The notes beneath the pieces were generated by a model that was not told the origin of the DNA, did not search any database, and saw only the letters and a list, made by a program, of their open reading frames with translations. Shown here piece by piece: positions 1 through 9,146 of a stretch of 64,000 bases of DNA. The stretch is from Chitinophaga fulva. Lineage in GTDB: Bacteria; Bacteroidota; Bacteroidia; Chitinophagales; Chitinophagaceae. The stretch lies in NCBI RefSeq assembly GCF_012927205.1, contig NZ_JABBGC010000004.1:660485-724484 (forward strand), read 5' to 3'. Numbering within the stretch: the stretch's first letter is position 1; every line of letters begins with the position of its first letter. The position numbers were made by a program, and so were the translations under genes.

Positions 1-1
1 C

Positions 2-1440
2 AACGCCAATGGCTGTAAATCACAACAAACTACAACAGTGACCGTAAACGCCCTGCCGGTGGTATCACCGATTACAGGCACAACCAGTGTATGCGTTGGG
101 GTTACCACTACCTTAAATAATACCACCTCAGGCGGCATATGGAGCAGCAGCAACAACGCTATCGCAACAATAGACGCCAACGGTTTGGTGACAGGTGTCT
201 CAGCCGGTACAGCAACGATCGCTTATGAAGTAACCAACGCCAACGGCTGTAAAACACAACAAACTACAACAGCGACCGTAAACGCGCCGCCGGTAGTATC
301 ACCCATTACAGGCACGACCAATGTATGCGTTGGCGCTACCACTAATTTAAGCAGTGCCACTACTGGCGGTGTATGGAGCAGCAGCAACACAGCTGTAGCC
401 ACAATAGACGCTAATGGCCTGGTAACAGGTGTTTCAGCCGGTATAGCAACGATTACCTATGAAGTAACCAATGCTAATGGTTGTAAAACAAAACAAACAG
501 TAACCATAACCGTGAATGCATTACCAGTAGTATCACCCATTACAGGAACTACTGATGTGTGCGTAGGTTCCATTACTCCCTTAAGCAACACTACCCCAGG
601 TGGCATATGGAGCAGCAGCAATACGGCCGTCGCTACTATAGACGCTACAGGTCTTGTGGCTGGTATCTCAGCCGGCACCGTAACGATTACTTATGAAGTA
701 ACCAACGCCAACGGCTGTAAATCACAACAAACTGCTACAGTGACCGTAAAAGTACTGCCGGTAGTATCACCGATTACAGGCACGACGAGTGTATGCGCCG
801 GTCTCACTACGACCTTAAGCAACACCACCCCAGGCGGCATATGGAGCAGCAACAACGCTATCGCAACAATAGACGCCAACGGTTTGATGACAGGCGTCTC
901 AGCCGGTATAGCAACGATTACTTATGAAGTAACCAACGCCAACGGCTGTAAAGCACAACAAACTACAACAGTTACCGTAAATGCATTACCAGTAGTATCG
1001 CCCATCTCAGGCACAACTAGTGTATGCGTTGGGGTTACCACTACCTTAAGCAACACCACCCCGGGCGGCATATGGAGCAGCAGCAACAACGCTATCGCAA
1101 CAATAGACGCCAACGGTTTGATGACAGGCGTCTCAGCCGGCACCGTAACGATTACTTATGAAGTAACCAACGCCAATGGTTGTAAAACACAACAAACGAC
1201 TACCGTAACCGTAAACGCCCTGCCGGTGGTATCACCGATTACAGGTGCAACCACCGTATGCATAGGCGGTACAACAACTTTAATTAACACCACTCCGGGT
1301 GGTACCTGGAGTAGTAATAACCCCGGTTTGGCAAGAATAGGGCCCGATGGAACAGTGAATGGAGTGGTAGCGGGTACTGTTACCATCACTTATCAATTAA
1401 CGACAGCTGGCTGTGTCAATAGTTCCAGCACTAGCGTGAC
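2..1440 (+). repeat. Tandem ~234-bp coding repeats
   Basis: The first 1.4 kb is a direct tandem array with a period of about 231-237 bp that encodes the Ig-like domains. Copies share long identical blocks, for example around the segment for GGIWSSSN and around NANGCK. One copy has lost a codon of the serine run (SSNNAIAT against SSSNNAIAT). The last copy is clearly diverged. The array continues beyond the left edge. Confidence 0.9.
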
Positions 1441-2275
1441 TGTCTCCGACTGCACGAACAATGCACCACCGGTAGCACAAAATGATGTGGCGGAGACCTA
1501 TGCAGATACACCAGTTGATATCAACGTACTGAATAACGACTCCCAGCAGAATGGTGCTATCAATCCGGCTTCCGTACAGATCATACGGCAACCGGCACAC
1601 GGCAGCGTGGCCATTAAACCGGATGGCACTGTAACATACACGCCGGCAGTAGGTTATAACGGTACAGACAACTTCGTGTATACCGTGAAAAACATGGCTG
1701 GAATGGAATCCAATCAGGCTACCGTTCAAATGACCATCCTGGATGCTCCTGCGGCTGTAGACGATGACGTTACTACCAGCTCCGATAAACTAGTATCCAT
1801 ACCGGTGCTGGCCAATGACCGTGGTAATATTGATCCTTCAACTGTCACCATAACATTGCAGCCTAAACAAGGCAGTGTGACAGTGAATGCAGATGGTACT
1901 ATAATGTATACGCCTACACGTAAATACGCCGGAAAGGATAATTTCCGCTACCAGTTTAAAGATAAAAACGGTAAGGTGTCCAATGAAGCGACTGTTAATA
2001 TTGATGTGGAAGCAGAAGAACTTTATATTCCGAATGCTATTACACCTAATAATGACGGTAAGAATGACCGGTTCGCGATCCCTGGTATTTCAAAATATCC
2101 GGGCACTACACTCACCATCTTCAACCGTTGGGGTAATGAGGTGTATTATTCTCCTAACTATGATAACCGCTGGGATGGTACGGGTCTGAGTGGAGGCACT
2201 TACTACTACGTCCTTAAACTGAATGCCGGACAGGATACTAAAGTGTATAAAGGTTGGATTCAATTATTACGTTAA
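2..2275 (+). CDS. T9SS type B sorted adhesin with Ig-like repeats (5' partial)
   Basis: The reading frame is open to the left edge, so the N-terminus and signal peptide are missing. Six full tandem Ig-like (Big_2-type) repeats of about 78 residues are visible. Each begins PVVSPITGTT, contains GGIWSSSN and ATIDANGLVTGVSAGT, and ends NANGCK. Two tandem-95/cadherin-like domains follow (AQNDVAETY... and DDDVTTSSDK..., each with a GSV..DGT..YTP signature). The last ~85 residues are a gliding-motility-associated C-terminal domain (IPNAITPNNDGKNDRF, IFNRWGNEVY, GTYYYVLKL), the type B signal for T9SS export. The PorP/SprF-like gene follows 16 bp downstream, the usual partner of such substrates. Likely a large surface adhesin or gliding-type filament; the ligand is unknown. 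Confidence 0.9.
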   Translation, partial: NANGCKSQQTTTVTVNALPVVSPITGTTSVCVGVTTTLNNTTSGGIWSSSNNAIATIDANGLVTGVSAGTATIAYEVTNANGCKTQQTTTATVNAPPVVSPITGTTNVCVGATTNLSSATTGGVWSSSNTAVATIDANGLVTGVSAGIATITYEVTNANGCKTKQTVTITVNALPVVSPITGTTDVCVGSITPLSNTTPGGIWSSSNTAVATIDATGLVAGISAGTVTITYEVTNANGCKSQQTATVTVKVLPVVSPITGTTSVCAGLTTTLSNTTPGGIWSSNNAIATIDANGLMTGVSAGIATITYEVTNANGCKAQQTTTVTVNALPVVSPISGTTSVCVGVTTTLSNTTPGGIWSSSNNAIATIDANGLMTGVSAGTVTITYEVTNANGCKTQQTTTVTVNALPVVSPITGATTVCIGGTTTLINTTPGGTWSSNNPGLARIGPDGTVNGVVAGTVTITYQLTTAGCVNSSSTSVTVSDCTNNAPPVAQNDVAETYADTPVDINVLNNDSQQNGAINPASVQIIRQPAHGSVAIKPDGTVTYTPAVGYNGTDNFVYTVKNMAGMESNQATVQMTILDAPAAVDDDVTTSSDKLVSIPVLANDRGNIDPSTVTITLQPKQGSVTVNADGTIMYTPTRKYAGKDNFRYQFKDKNGKVSNEATVNIDVEAEELYIPNAITPNNDGKNDRFAIPGISKYPGTTLTIFNRWGNEVYYSPNYDNRWDGTGLSGGTYYYVLKLNAGQDTKVYKGWIQLLR

Positions 2276-2291
2276 TCAGGCATCGCATCGC

Positions 2292-3320
2292 ATGCACAAA
2301 ATATTCAGCAGTATGTATTCGAAAATATTGATCTTTTTCATCCTGTTAAGTTGCCTGGGCCAGATGGCTCAGGCTCAGCAGGAGGTGCAGTTTAGCCAGT
2401 ATGTATTCAACGGATTAGCGGTCAACCCGGCATACGCAGGATATCGTGGAGATACCTACCTTGGCGCCAGCTTCCGTAAGCAATGGACCAGCTTGCCCGG
2501 CGCTCCGCAAACAGGCGCCGTTTCCATTGATGGCGCGCCTTCCTGGGCCAACGATGAAACAGTAGGATTAGGCGCCCAGGTACTCTGGGATAAACAAGGC
2601 CCGCAGGAATATCTTTCCTTCACCGGCTCCTATGCCTACCGTATACGCCTCGACGAAGAAGTCAGCCGCCTGTGCCTTGGCATTGGCGCCAGCCTTTCTC
2701 AATATGCTGTAAAGGGAGATATGATATCAGTACTGGATGAAAATGACCCCAATGTACCAGTGGGTAAAGTCAGCGCATTCCAGCCGGATGCCAGCTTCGG
2801 AGTGTATTACTACAATCCTCGTTTTTATGCCGGTGTTTCTGTGATGCAACTGTTTACCAGAGAACTGAACAACAAAATCATCATTGCTGGAGTAGATAAA
2901 GAATTTCTGACCATCCGTAAAACCAAACACATGTATTTTACAGCGGGCGGTTTACTAAACCTCTCTGGTGATGTTAAACTGAAGCCTTCCATTATGATTA
3001 AGGATGACTTCAATGGTCCTACCAGCCTTGATTTTAACCTCTTTGCCCTGTTGTCCGAAAAACTATGGATAGGTGGTTCTTACCGTACTGCGGTGAATAT
3101 ATGGGATCATAATAATCTGAAGTCAGGCCTCACTAAAACCAATGCAGCCAGTGCTATGATAGAATACTTTGCGACAGACCGGCTCAGGATCGGATATGCC
3201 TACGACGTGATGACCAATAGGTTAAGCGGCTACCAGGGCGGTTCGCATGAAATATCCATTGGCTTCCTGATTCCCAACAGGAAGATGAAAGAAAGAATCA
3301 TTAGTCCAAGGTATTTCTAA
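2292..3320 (+). CDS. PorP/SprF family T9SS outer membrane protein
   Basis: A protein of about 342 residues from the ATG at 2292, chosen because it begins just before a signal peptide (hydrophobic ILIFFILLSCLG ending MAQAQ). The open frame extends further upstream, into the preceding gene, but that part is not signal-like. The mature part starts QEVQFSQYVFNGLAVNPAYAGYRG, the hallmark opening of the PorP/SprF family, followed by alternating beta-strand sequence and GIGASLSQYAVKGD. PorP/SprF-like proteins sit in the outer membrane and are needed for secretion or surface attachment of adjacent type B CTD substrates (known for SprF and SprB). The gene lies 16 bp after the adhesin and 10 bp before the OmpA-type gene, so the three probably form one operon. 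Confidence 0.9.
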   Translation: MHKIFSSMYSKILIFFILLSCLGQMAQAQQEVQFSQYVFNGLAVNPAYAGYRGDTYLGASFRKQWTSLPGAPQTGAVSIDGAPSWANDETVGLGAQVLWDKQGPQEYLSFTGSYAYRIRLDEEVSRLCLGIGASLSQYAVKGDMISVLDENDPNVPVGKVSAFQPDASFGVYYYNPRFYAGVSVMQLFTRELNNKIIIAGVDKEFLTIRKTKHMYFTAGGLLNLSGDVKLKPSIMIKDDFNGPTSLDFNLFALLSEKLWIGGSYRTAVNIWDHNNLKSGLTKTNAASAMIEYFATDRLRIGYAYDVMTNRLSGYQGGSHEISIGFLIPNRKMKERIISPRYF

Positions 3321-3330
3321 ATCGTACAAA

Positions 3331-5310
3331 ATGACCATAAAACATTTCACTATAGGAAGCCTGTTGTTATTGATGGCAACAGGAATAAAAGCACAGGAAC
3401 AGAAGTCGGTGCTGGCAATAGCTGATGAACATTATATCCGCTATGAATATAAGCCAGCAGCGACATTGTATAGCAGACTGGCAGCGAAAAAGAATGTGCA
3501 ACCGGAGATCCTGAAAAAGCTGGCGCAGTGTTATCGTAAGATCAATGCCTATCAGGAATCTGTTGACATCTTTCAAAGGATTGCCGGTCTCCCGGAGGCA
3601 CAGCCGGAAGACTTCCTGCACTACGCAGATGCCCTGAAGAGTGTAGAACAATACGAAGCAGCCAAAACACAATATACCCGCTATGCAGAACTGTCAAAAC
3701 GCGATGTCAGCCTGCAGCTGGCCGGATGTGACTCCGCATTGTTGTGGAAAGCTTCACCAGCCGCTTTTAAAGTAGTAAACAGAACAGAACTCAATACTGC
3801 CTCTTCCGACTGGGGCGCGGTATGGTATGGAAATAAACTGATATTCAGCTCCGACAGTCTGCGATATACGATGTTAGGTCCGGGTACAAAACCAGGTCAT
3901 AAAAAGTTTCCGGCAACAGACCGCCCATATCAGAAACTGTATTTTGTGGACACGGCTCAGGGGCAGCCTGCTGTGGCACTGATACGCGGCATCGAAACTA
4001 CGTTTAACCGATACCGTTTCCATATTGGCCCCGTTGCTTTTTCTGCCAGCTTGGATACGGCGTATCTGACGGTTACCAACCCTTATCAGATCACGTATAA
4101 AAAGGAAAAATCAAAGACTTTATACGGTACCCGCAGGCTGCAATTGTTCATCTGCATAAAAAAAGATGGCAAATGGCAAACACCTGGACCATTTACCTAC
4201 AATAACCCTGACGCCTACTCGCTTGGACATGCCACCCTGAGTAGCGATGGCCGTTATCTGTATTTTGCCAGCGATATGCCCGGCGGTATCGGCAAAACAG
4301 ATATCTGGTATAGCGAAAAACAACAGGATGGTTCATGGGGTACTCCGGTCAACTGTGGCCCAGTGATCAACACCCCGGAAGAAGAAGCGTTTCCGGTAGT
4401 GAACGGACAACAGGAATTACATTTCTCCAGTAAAGGCCATATCGGTATGGGAAGCTTCGATATCTTCCTTACAAAAGGTGCTGCCGGCCACTGGACAGTT
4501 CCTGTTAACATGCATTCCCCGGTTAATTCCGCCGGCGATGATTTTCTGCCGGAGCAGAAGGGGTCACAGTGGTTCTTCGCTTCTAACCGCCAGGGAGGGA
4601 AAGGAGAAGATGATATTTATTCTTTTGAGCAGATAACGTTTCCTGAGCCTTGCCGGTCAGCAGGTAAGCCCGTGAAGATATTACAGACACTGTTGATAGA
4701 TGCCCAAACCCGGAAACCACTGGAAGATGCAATAGTAACATTGTACCATAAACGAAAAGAGCTGAGCTGGACACAACAGGTAAGCTCCGGAGGAAAAAAT
4801 TACAATGTGTTGGAAGAAGCAGCTCCCTATATAGTGTTTGCAGCCAAAGACGGCTACGCTTCTTCAGAGATGCATGCTTTCTCTTCAGATACATTGTCTG
4901 CCGATACCCTCCGCATGACACTTTATCTCACCAAAGAAACGCCATCAGTCAATGATGTGATCACATTACCAAACATCTATTACGACCGCGATAAATATAA
5001 CATCCGTCCGGAAGCTTATCCGGTGCTGGATTCACTGGTAGCACTCATGTTACGTTATCCCAATATGAAAGTGGAAGTTGGAGCCCATACGGATAGCCGC
5101 GCCACAACTGATTATAACCTGGAATTATCCAGCAACAGAGCTGCGGCAGTAGTTAATTATCTCCTGAAACATGGCATAGCGGCGGAACGCTTGCTGGCCA
5201 AAGGTTACGGGGAATCAAAACTGGCGAACCGATGTGCAGACGGAGTAGAATGTTCTGAGGAAGAACATCAGGTCAACAGAAGAACAGAAATCAGCATATT
5301 GCGCAGATAG
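3331..5310 (+). CDS. OmpA family protein with TPR and PD40 repeats (PorE-like)
   Basis: 659 residues with signal peptide MTIKHFTIGSLLLLMATGIKAQ. Residues ~25-130 look like TPR helices (YEYKPAATLYSRLA, ILKKLAQCYRKI). The middle holds WD40-like PD40 beta-propeller repeats (LSSDGRYLYFASDMPGGIGKTDIWYSE, GSFDIFLTK, WFFASNRQGGKGEDDIYSF). A carboxypeptidase-regulatory-like segment (LIDAQTRKPLEDAIVTLYH) precedes a C-terminal OmpA peptidoglycan-binding domain (VEVGAHTDSRATTDYNLELSSNRAAAV, LAKGYGESKL). This order matches PorE-like proteins thought to anchor T9SS components to peptidoglycan. It is the last gene of the adhesin/PorP cassette. Confidence 0.88.
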   Translation: MTIKHFTIGSLLLLMATGIKAQEQKSVLAIADEHYIRYEYKPAATLYSRLAAKKNVQPEILKKLAQCYRKINAYQESVDIFQRIAGLPEAQPEDFLHYADALKSVEQYEAAKTQYTRYAELSKRDVSLQLAGCDSALLWKASPAAFKVVNRTELNTASSDWGAVWYGNKLIFSSDSLRYTMLGPGTKPGHKKFPATDRPYQKLYFVDTAQGQPAVALIRGIETTFNRYRFHIGPVAFSASLDTAYLTVTNPYQITYKKEKSKTLYGTRRLQLFICIKKDGKWQTPGPFTYNNPDAYSLGHATLSSDGRYLYFASDMPGGIGKTDIWYSEKQQDGSWGTPVNCGPVINTPEEEAFPVVNGQQELHFSSKGHIGMGSFDIFLTKGAAGHWTVPVNMHSPVNSAGDDFLPEQKGSQWFFASNRQGGKGEDDIYSFEQITFPEPCRSAGKPVKILQTLLIDAQTRKPLEDAIVTLYHKRKELSWTQQVSSGGKNYNVLEEAAPYIVFAAKDGYASSEMHAFSSDTLSADTLRMTLYLTKETPSVNDVITLPNIYYDRDKYNIRPEAYPVLDSLVALMLRYPNMKVEVGAHTDSRATTDYNLELSSNRAAAVVNYLLKHGIAAERLLAKGYGESKLANRCADGVECSEEEHQVNRRTEISILRR

Positions 5311-5329
5311 TGCTTCGCGAGAAACCTGA

Positions 5330-5361
5330 TTAATCATCTCCTTGATCTCGCTCAACTTCCC
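5330..5361 (-). pseudogene. Relic resembling the mutS 3' end
   Basis: On the minus strand these bases read K-L-S-E-I-K-E-M-I-N, identical to the last ten residues of MutS encoded at 5900-5930. The DNA differs from the real mutS tail at about six of 32 positions, nearly all silent third-position or Leu first-position changes. The codon after Asn is CAG instead of the mutS stop TAG. It could be a chance match, but ten identical residues at the same terminus, 20 bp after the OmpA stop, suggest a recombination remnant. Confidence 0.5.
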
Positions 5362-5774
5362 ATCCGGACTACACTGTGGTTTTCAGCTATAAGGAACGAT
5401 GGCATGGCAAATAGGTATGGTCAGGACAAATGTGATACTCTTTTCCGATATTTTCTGTAGTAGTATTTCTACAGTATAGCAATATTATGACTACTACTTT
5501 GAAGACCTACTACAAATACGCCCGTAATTAAGCGGTAATTTTGGGTAATTGGTTAAGTTTTAACCAATCATATAAGAGTCAGTGAATTATATCTTTGTTG
5601 GGCTATTGTAATTGTGCGTGATCAATGTTGTATCCTTTTTCCGGATGGCATCCGGGTAATAGTTTTTATTTCTGTAAAGTCACCATCCATCATACTGTAT
5701 GAATAAAGTCCGCATGACGGATAGTGAATTCGTTATATGGTTACCATCCGGTAAAAGACCGGCATGTGTAGCGT

Positions 5775-5890
5775 TACCCCAAATTTGGCAAGCATAGGAC
5801 CAGATATAGCAGCACCGGGGTGGTAGCCGGCTGCTGCTACTATCGCTTATCAGATATAAATGCGGCGGGCTGTATCCACAGTTCGGCACT
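5775..5890 (+). pseudogene. Relic of an Ig-like (Big_2) repeat domain
   Basis: Aligns along its whole length with 1319-1434, the last Ig-like repeat of the adhesin. Shared landmarks in order are a TTTGGCAAG-like block, ATAGG-CC-GAT, GGTGGTAGC-GG, a CTTATCA block, GGCTGT and AGTTC-GCACT. The relic encodes an L-A-S-I-G-P-D motif matching L-A-R-I-G-P-D in the adhesin, then suffers frameshifts and stops. It ends directly at the mutS stop codon. Confidence 0.75.
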
Positions 5891-5896
5891 TATCTT

Positions 5897-8506
5897 CTAA
5901 TTGATCATCTCTTTAATCTCGCTCAGTTTCAGCAAAGCTTCCACAGGAGTAAGCCGGTTAATGTCTACGGCGCCCAGTTTCTCCCTGATCTGTTGGAAAG
6001 TATCACTGTGTGCATCAAAAATATTGAGTTGCAGCTTTTGTGTAGGTGTCGCAATATTTTTGATGTTTTTCTGCAGGGAAGTATCGATGTGTTTTTCCTC
6101 CAGGTTGGCCAGTACTTCATTGGCCCGGTTAATGAGTTCCGGTGGCATACCGGCCATACGGGCCACATGTATACCGAAGCTATGGCGGCTGCCTCCCGGC
6201 GCCAGCTTACGCAGGAAGATGATCTTATTGCCCGACTCCATATTGGTGATATGGAAGTTTTTCACCCGCGCATGTTTGTTTTCCAGCTCATTCAGTTCAT
6301 GATAGTGCGTGGCAAATAATGTTTTGGGGCGGTGGTCTGTCATGTCATGCAGGTATTCCACAATGCTCCAGGCGATGGAGATACCATCGTAGGTGCTGGT
6401 ACCACGGCCAATTTCATCCAGTATCACCAGGCTGCGGGGCGTGATAGTGTTGATGATGCTGGCGGTTTCGTTCATCTCTACCATGAAGGTGGATTCACCG
6501 CCACTCAGGTTATCGGAAGCGCCTACACGCGTAAATATTTTGTCTGTCAACCCAATCTCGGCGCTGGTAGCGGGCACAAAGCTGCCCATATGCGCCATCA
6601 GGGTGATCAGGGCGGTTTGCCGCAACAGAGCGGATTTACCGCTCATGTTGGGACCGGTCAGGATAATGATCTGTTGATCGTCTTTGTTGAGCTGGATATC
6701 ATTGGCCACATAACTTTCGCCTGCGGGAAGGCCCTTTTCTATTACCGGGTGCCGGCCTTCACGGATATCGAGCTGATAACCATCAGTGATCACCGGGCGG
6801 CGGTATTTGTATTGCAGGGCGTTATGGGCAAAACAGAGGAGGCAGTCGAGCTGCGCAAACACCTGTGCGTCCTGTTGCACCGGCTCTATAAAGGGCTGAA
6901 GGGCCGCCAGCAGTTCGTCGAACAGCCGTGTTTCCAGTGCCAGTATTTTATCTTCGGCGCCGACGATCTTCTCTTCGTATTCTTTCAGTTCCGGTGTAAT
7001 ATAACGTTCAGCATTGGCCAGCGTTTGTTTACGGATCCACGTGTCGGGCACTTTGTTCTTATGGGTGTTGGTCACTTCCAGGTAATAGCCGAAAACGTTG
7101 TTGAAGGCTATTTTCAGGGAAGGGATGCCAGTGGCTTCCGACTCTTTCTGCTGTATTTGCAGGAGGTAGTCTTTACCCTTGGTAGCGATGCCACGCAGCT
7201 CGTCCAGTTCTGCGTTAACGCCGTCGCGGATAACGCCGCCCTTGTTGACCAGTACCGGCGGGTTCTCCATGATTTCGTTCAAAATCCTGTTGAGAATGGG
7301 AGCGCAGATATCCAGTTTTTCGTTGAGGCGTAACAGGTAGTCGTTTTCACTTTTGAACAGCAGGTTTTGTACAGCCTGTACCTGTTCGAGGGAACGGGCC
7401 AGTTGCATCACTTCCCGCGGGTTGATTTTACGCAGCGGGATTTTGGATACCAGTCTTTCCAGGTCGCCGGTTTGTTTGAGGTGATGTACCAGTTGCTGGG
7501 CCAGCGCTGTTTCTTTGATGAAATAGGTAACGGTGTCCAGGCGCTGATTGATATGGGCGATGTCACGCAGCGGGAACACCAGCCAGCGTTTAAGCAGGCG
7601 GGCGCCCATCGGGGTGGCGGTATTGTCCAGTACTTTGAGCAGGGTTTGGCCGTTTTCCACACTGCTGTGCAACAGTTCGAGGTTCCGCACGGTGAAGCGG
7701 TCCATCCACAGGAAATCTTCCTGGCTGATGCGTTGCATACGCGTGATATGTTGCAGATGCGGATGTTCGGTGTCTTTCAGGTAGTGCATGGTGGCGCCGG
7801 CCGCTATGATGGCGGCATTCATGCCTTCCACGCCAAAACCTTTGAGGGAGTGGGTTTCAAAGTGTTTCAGCAGGATGTCTTCTGCATATTGGGTGGTAAA
7901 AATCCACTCATCGAGGTTGTAAGTATAGAAACGGCCGCCAAAGGTGGCTTTGAAATGTTTTTGTTGCTGACGGGCAAACACGACTTCTGCGGGGCGGAAG
8001 CTCTGCAAGAGCTTGTCCACATATTCTATACTGCCTTCGGCGATGATGAATTCGCCGGTGGATATATCAAGGAAGGAAACGCCGGTCACATCTTTATCGA
8101 AATGAACGGCCGCCAGGAAGTTGTTGCTGGCATTCTCCAGGAGTTTATCATTGACGGCCACGCCGGGTGTCACCATTTCGGTCACCCCGCGCTTGACGAT
8201 GCCTTTAACGGTTTTAGGGTCTTCCAGCTGATCGCAGACGGCTACACGATGTCCGGCCTTTACCAGCTTGTGCAGGTAGGTGTCCAGCGAGTGATGGGGA
8301 AAACCTGCCAGGTCAACGTAGGAAGCAGATCCATTGGCTCTTTTGGTTAACACAATGCCCAGTACCCGGGAGGCGATCACGGCGTCTTCATTGAAGGTCT
8401 CGTAAAAGTCGCCCACGCGGAATAAAAGTACTGCATCCGGGTATTTGTTTTTGATAGCCTTATGCTGTAGCATCAGTGGCGTTTCTTCTGATTTACTTTT
8501 TGCCAT
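5897..8506 (-). CDS. mutS: DNA mismatch repair protein MutS
   Basis: 869 residues, full length for MutS. The mismatch-reading Phe-X-Glu motif is in GDFYETF (residues 32-38). The connector, core and clamp domains follow. The ATPase has Walker A GPNMSGKSA, the LVILDEIGRGTSTYDG Walker B/D-loop block, and FATHYHEL. It recognises mismatches and recruits MutL in the cytoplasm. The ATG lies 46 bp from the divergent methylase start, so the two genes share a short promoter region. Large open frames on the opposite strand are compositional shadows. Confidence 0.98.
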   Translation of the reverse strand: MAKSKSEETPLMLQHKAIKNKYPDAVLLFRVGDFYETFNEDAVIASRVLGIVLTKRANGSASYVDLAGFPHHSLDTYLHKLVKAGHRVAVCDQLEDPKTVKGIVKRGVTEMVTPGVAVNDKLLENASNNFLAAVHFDKDVTGVSFLDISTGEFIIAEGSIEYVDKLLQSFRPAEVVFARQQQKHFKATFGGRFYTYNLDEWIFTTQYAEDILLKHFETHSLKGFGVEGMNAAIIAAGATMHYLKDTEHPHLQHITRMQRISQEDFLWMDRFTVRNLELLHSSVENGQTLLKVLDNTATPMGARLLKRWLVFPLRDIAHINQRLDTVTYFIKETALAQQLVHHLKQTGDLERLVSKIPLRKINPREVMQLARSLEQVQAVQNLLFKSENDYLLRLNEKLDICAPILNRILNEIMENPPVLVNKGGVIRDGVNAELDELRGIATKGKDYLLQIQQKESEATGIPSLKIAFNNVFGYYLEVTNTHKNKVPDTWIRKQTLANAERYITPELKEYEEKIVGAEDKILALETRLFDELLAALQPFIEPVQQDAQVFAQLDCLLCFAHNALQYKYRRPVITDGYQLDIREGRHPVIEKGLPAGESYVANDIQLNKDDQQIIILTGPNMSGKSALLRQTALITLMAHMGSFVPATSAEIGLTDKIFTRVGASDNLSGGESTFMVEMNETASIINTITPRSLVILDEIGRGTSTYDGISIAWSIVEYLHDMTDHRPKTLFATHYHELNELENKHARVKNFHITNMESGNKIIFLRKLAPGGSRHSFGIHVARMAGMPPELINRANEVLANLEEKHIDTSLQKNIKNIATPTQKLQLNIFDAHSDTFQQIREKLGAVDINRLTPVEALLKLSEIKEMIN

Positions 8507-8538
8507 GGCGCAAATATATAAAACTCATCCGATCCGGT

Positions 8539-8546
8539 TATCTTTG
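8539..8546 (+). promoter_or_regulatory. Bacteroidota -7 box upstream of the SpoU methylase
   Basis: TATCTTTG matches the TAnnTTTG -7 element of the primary Bacteroidota sigma factor. It ends only 6 bp before the ATG at 8553, so the transcript would be nearly leaderless. No clear -33 TTG is seen at the right spacing. Confidence 0.5.
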
Positions 8547-8552
8547 CAGATC

Positions 8553-9095
8553 ATGAGAAAACTAAGCATGGATGAACTGGGCCGTAAAACGGTGGACGAG
8601 TTCAAGGCAGCAGATAAAACACCCGTGGTACTGGTACTGGACAATGTACGGAGCATGCATAATGTGGGGTCGGTGTTCCGTACCGCAGATGCTTTCCTGA
8701 TACAGGGCATTGTGCTGTGCGGCTATACGCCCGTACCCCCTCACCGGGATATCAACAAAACGGCCCTCGGCGCCACCGAAACGGTGGATTGGCAATATTT
8801 CCCTACTACCATGGAAGCGGTGCAGGCTTTGAAAAATGCAGGATACCTTATTATGACCATCGAACAGGCTTCCGGCAGCGTCATGCTCGATGCTTTTACC
8901 CCTCCTGCCAACCAGCCCGTGGCGCTCGTATTCGGCAACGAGGTGAGCGGGGTAGACGGAGAGGTGATGAAAGCGGCCGACGGCTGTATCGAAATACCCC
9001 AGTCAGGTATGAAACACTCCCTGAATATTTCTGTCAGCACCGGTATCGTAGTTTGGGATATCTTTGTAAAACTGAAGGCCGCCGCCGGCCGCTGA
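8553..9095 (+). CDS. TrmH/SpoU family RNA 2'-O-methyltransferase
   Basis: 180 residues from the ATG at 8553. The frame is open back to 8445, but that part overlaps mutS and is not family-like. SPOUT motifs are present: motif 1 NVGSVFRTAD (37-46), motif 2 VALVFGNEVSGV (123-134), motif 3 IEIPQSGMKHSLNIS (146-160), which together form the knotted SAM site. There is no N-terminal substrate-binding domain, as in TrmH/TrmL-type single-domain enzymes. The exact tRNA or rRNA target cannot be told from sequence. Confidence 0.92.
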   Translation: MRKLSMDELGRKTVDEFKAADKTPVVLVLDNVRSMHNVGSVFRTADAFLIQGIVLCGYTPVPPHRDINKTALGATETVDWQYFPTTMEAVQALKNAGYLIMTIEQASGSVMLDAFTPPANQPVALVFGNEVSGVDGEVMKAADGCIEIPQSGMKHSLNISVSTGIVVWDIFVKLKAAAGR

Positions 9096-9146
9096 TACAG
9101 TATCAATAAGATTATATTTAAGAGCTGTTAGCTCAACTGTTTACAT

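Larger units (their letters stand above)
5311..5896. other. Gene-free scar region between OmpA gene and mutS
   Basis: This 586-bp stretch has no credible intact gene. It holds a short mutS-tail-like segment at 5330-5361, a TATCTTTG box at 5590-5597 preceded by the palindrome TTGGTTAA..TTAACCAA (5550-5568), and an Ig-like domain relic at 5775-5890. The rest is AT-rich with no recognisable content. Confidence 0.7.

Noticed and set aside
2..1440. Regularly spaced repeats suggestive of CRISPR
   Set aside because: The repeats are ~234 bp, coding and contiguous, with no short spacer units; they encode Ig-like domains.
6332..8350. Long plus-strand open frames of 333 and 327 codons
   Set aside because: They lie wholly antisense to mutS, whose motifs are intact, and have no family features or start context.
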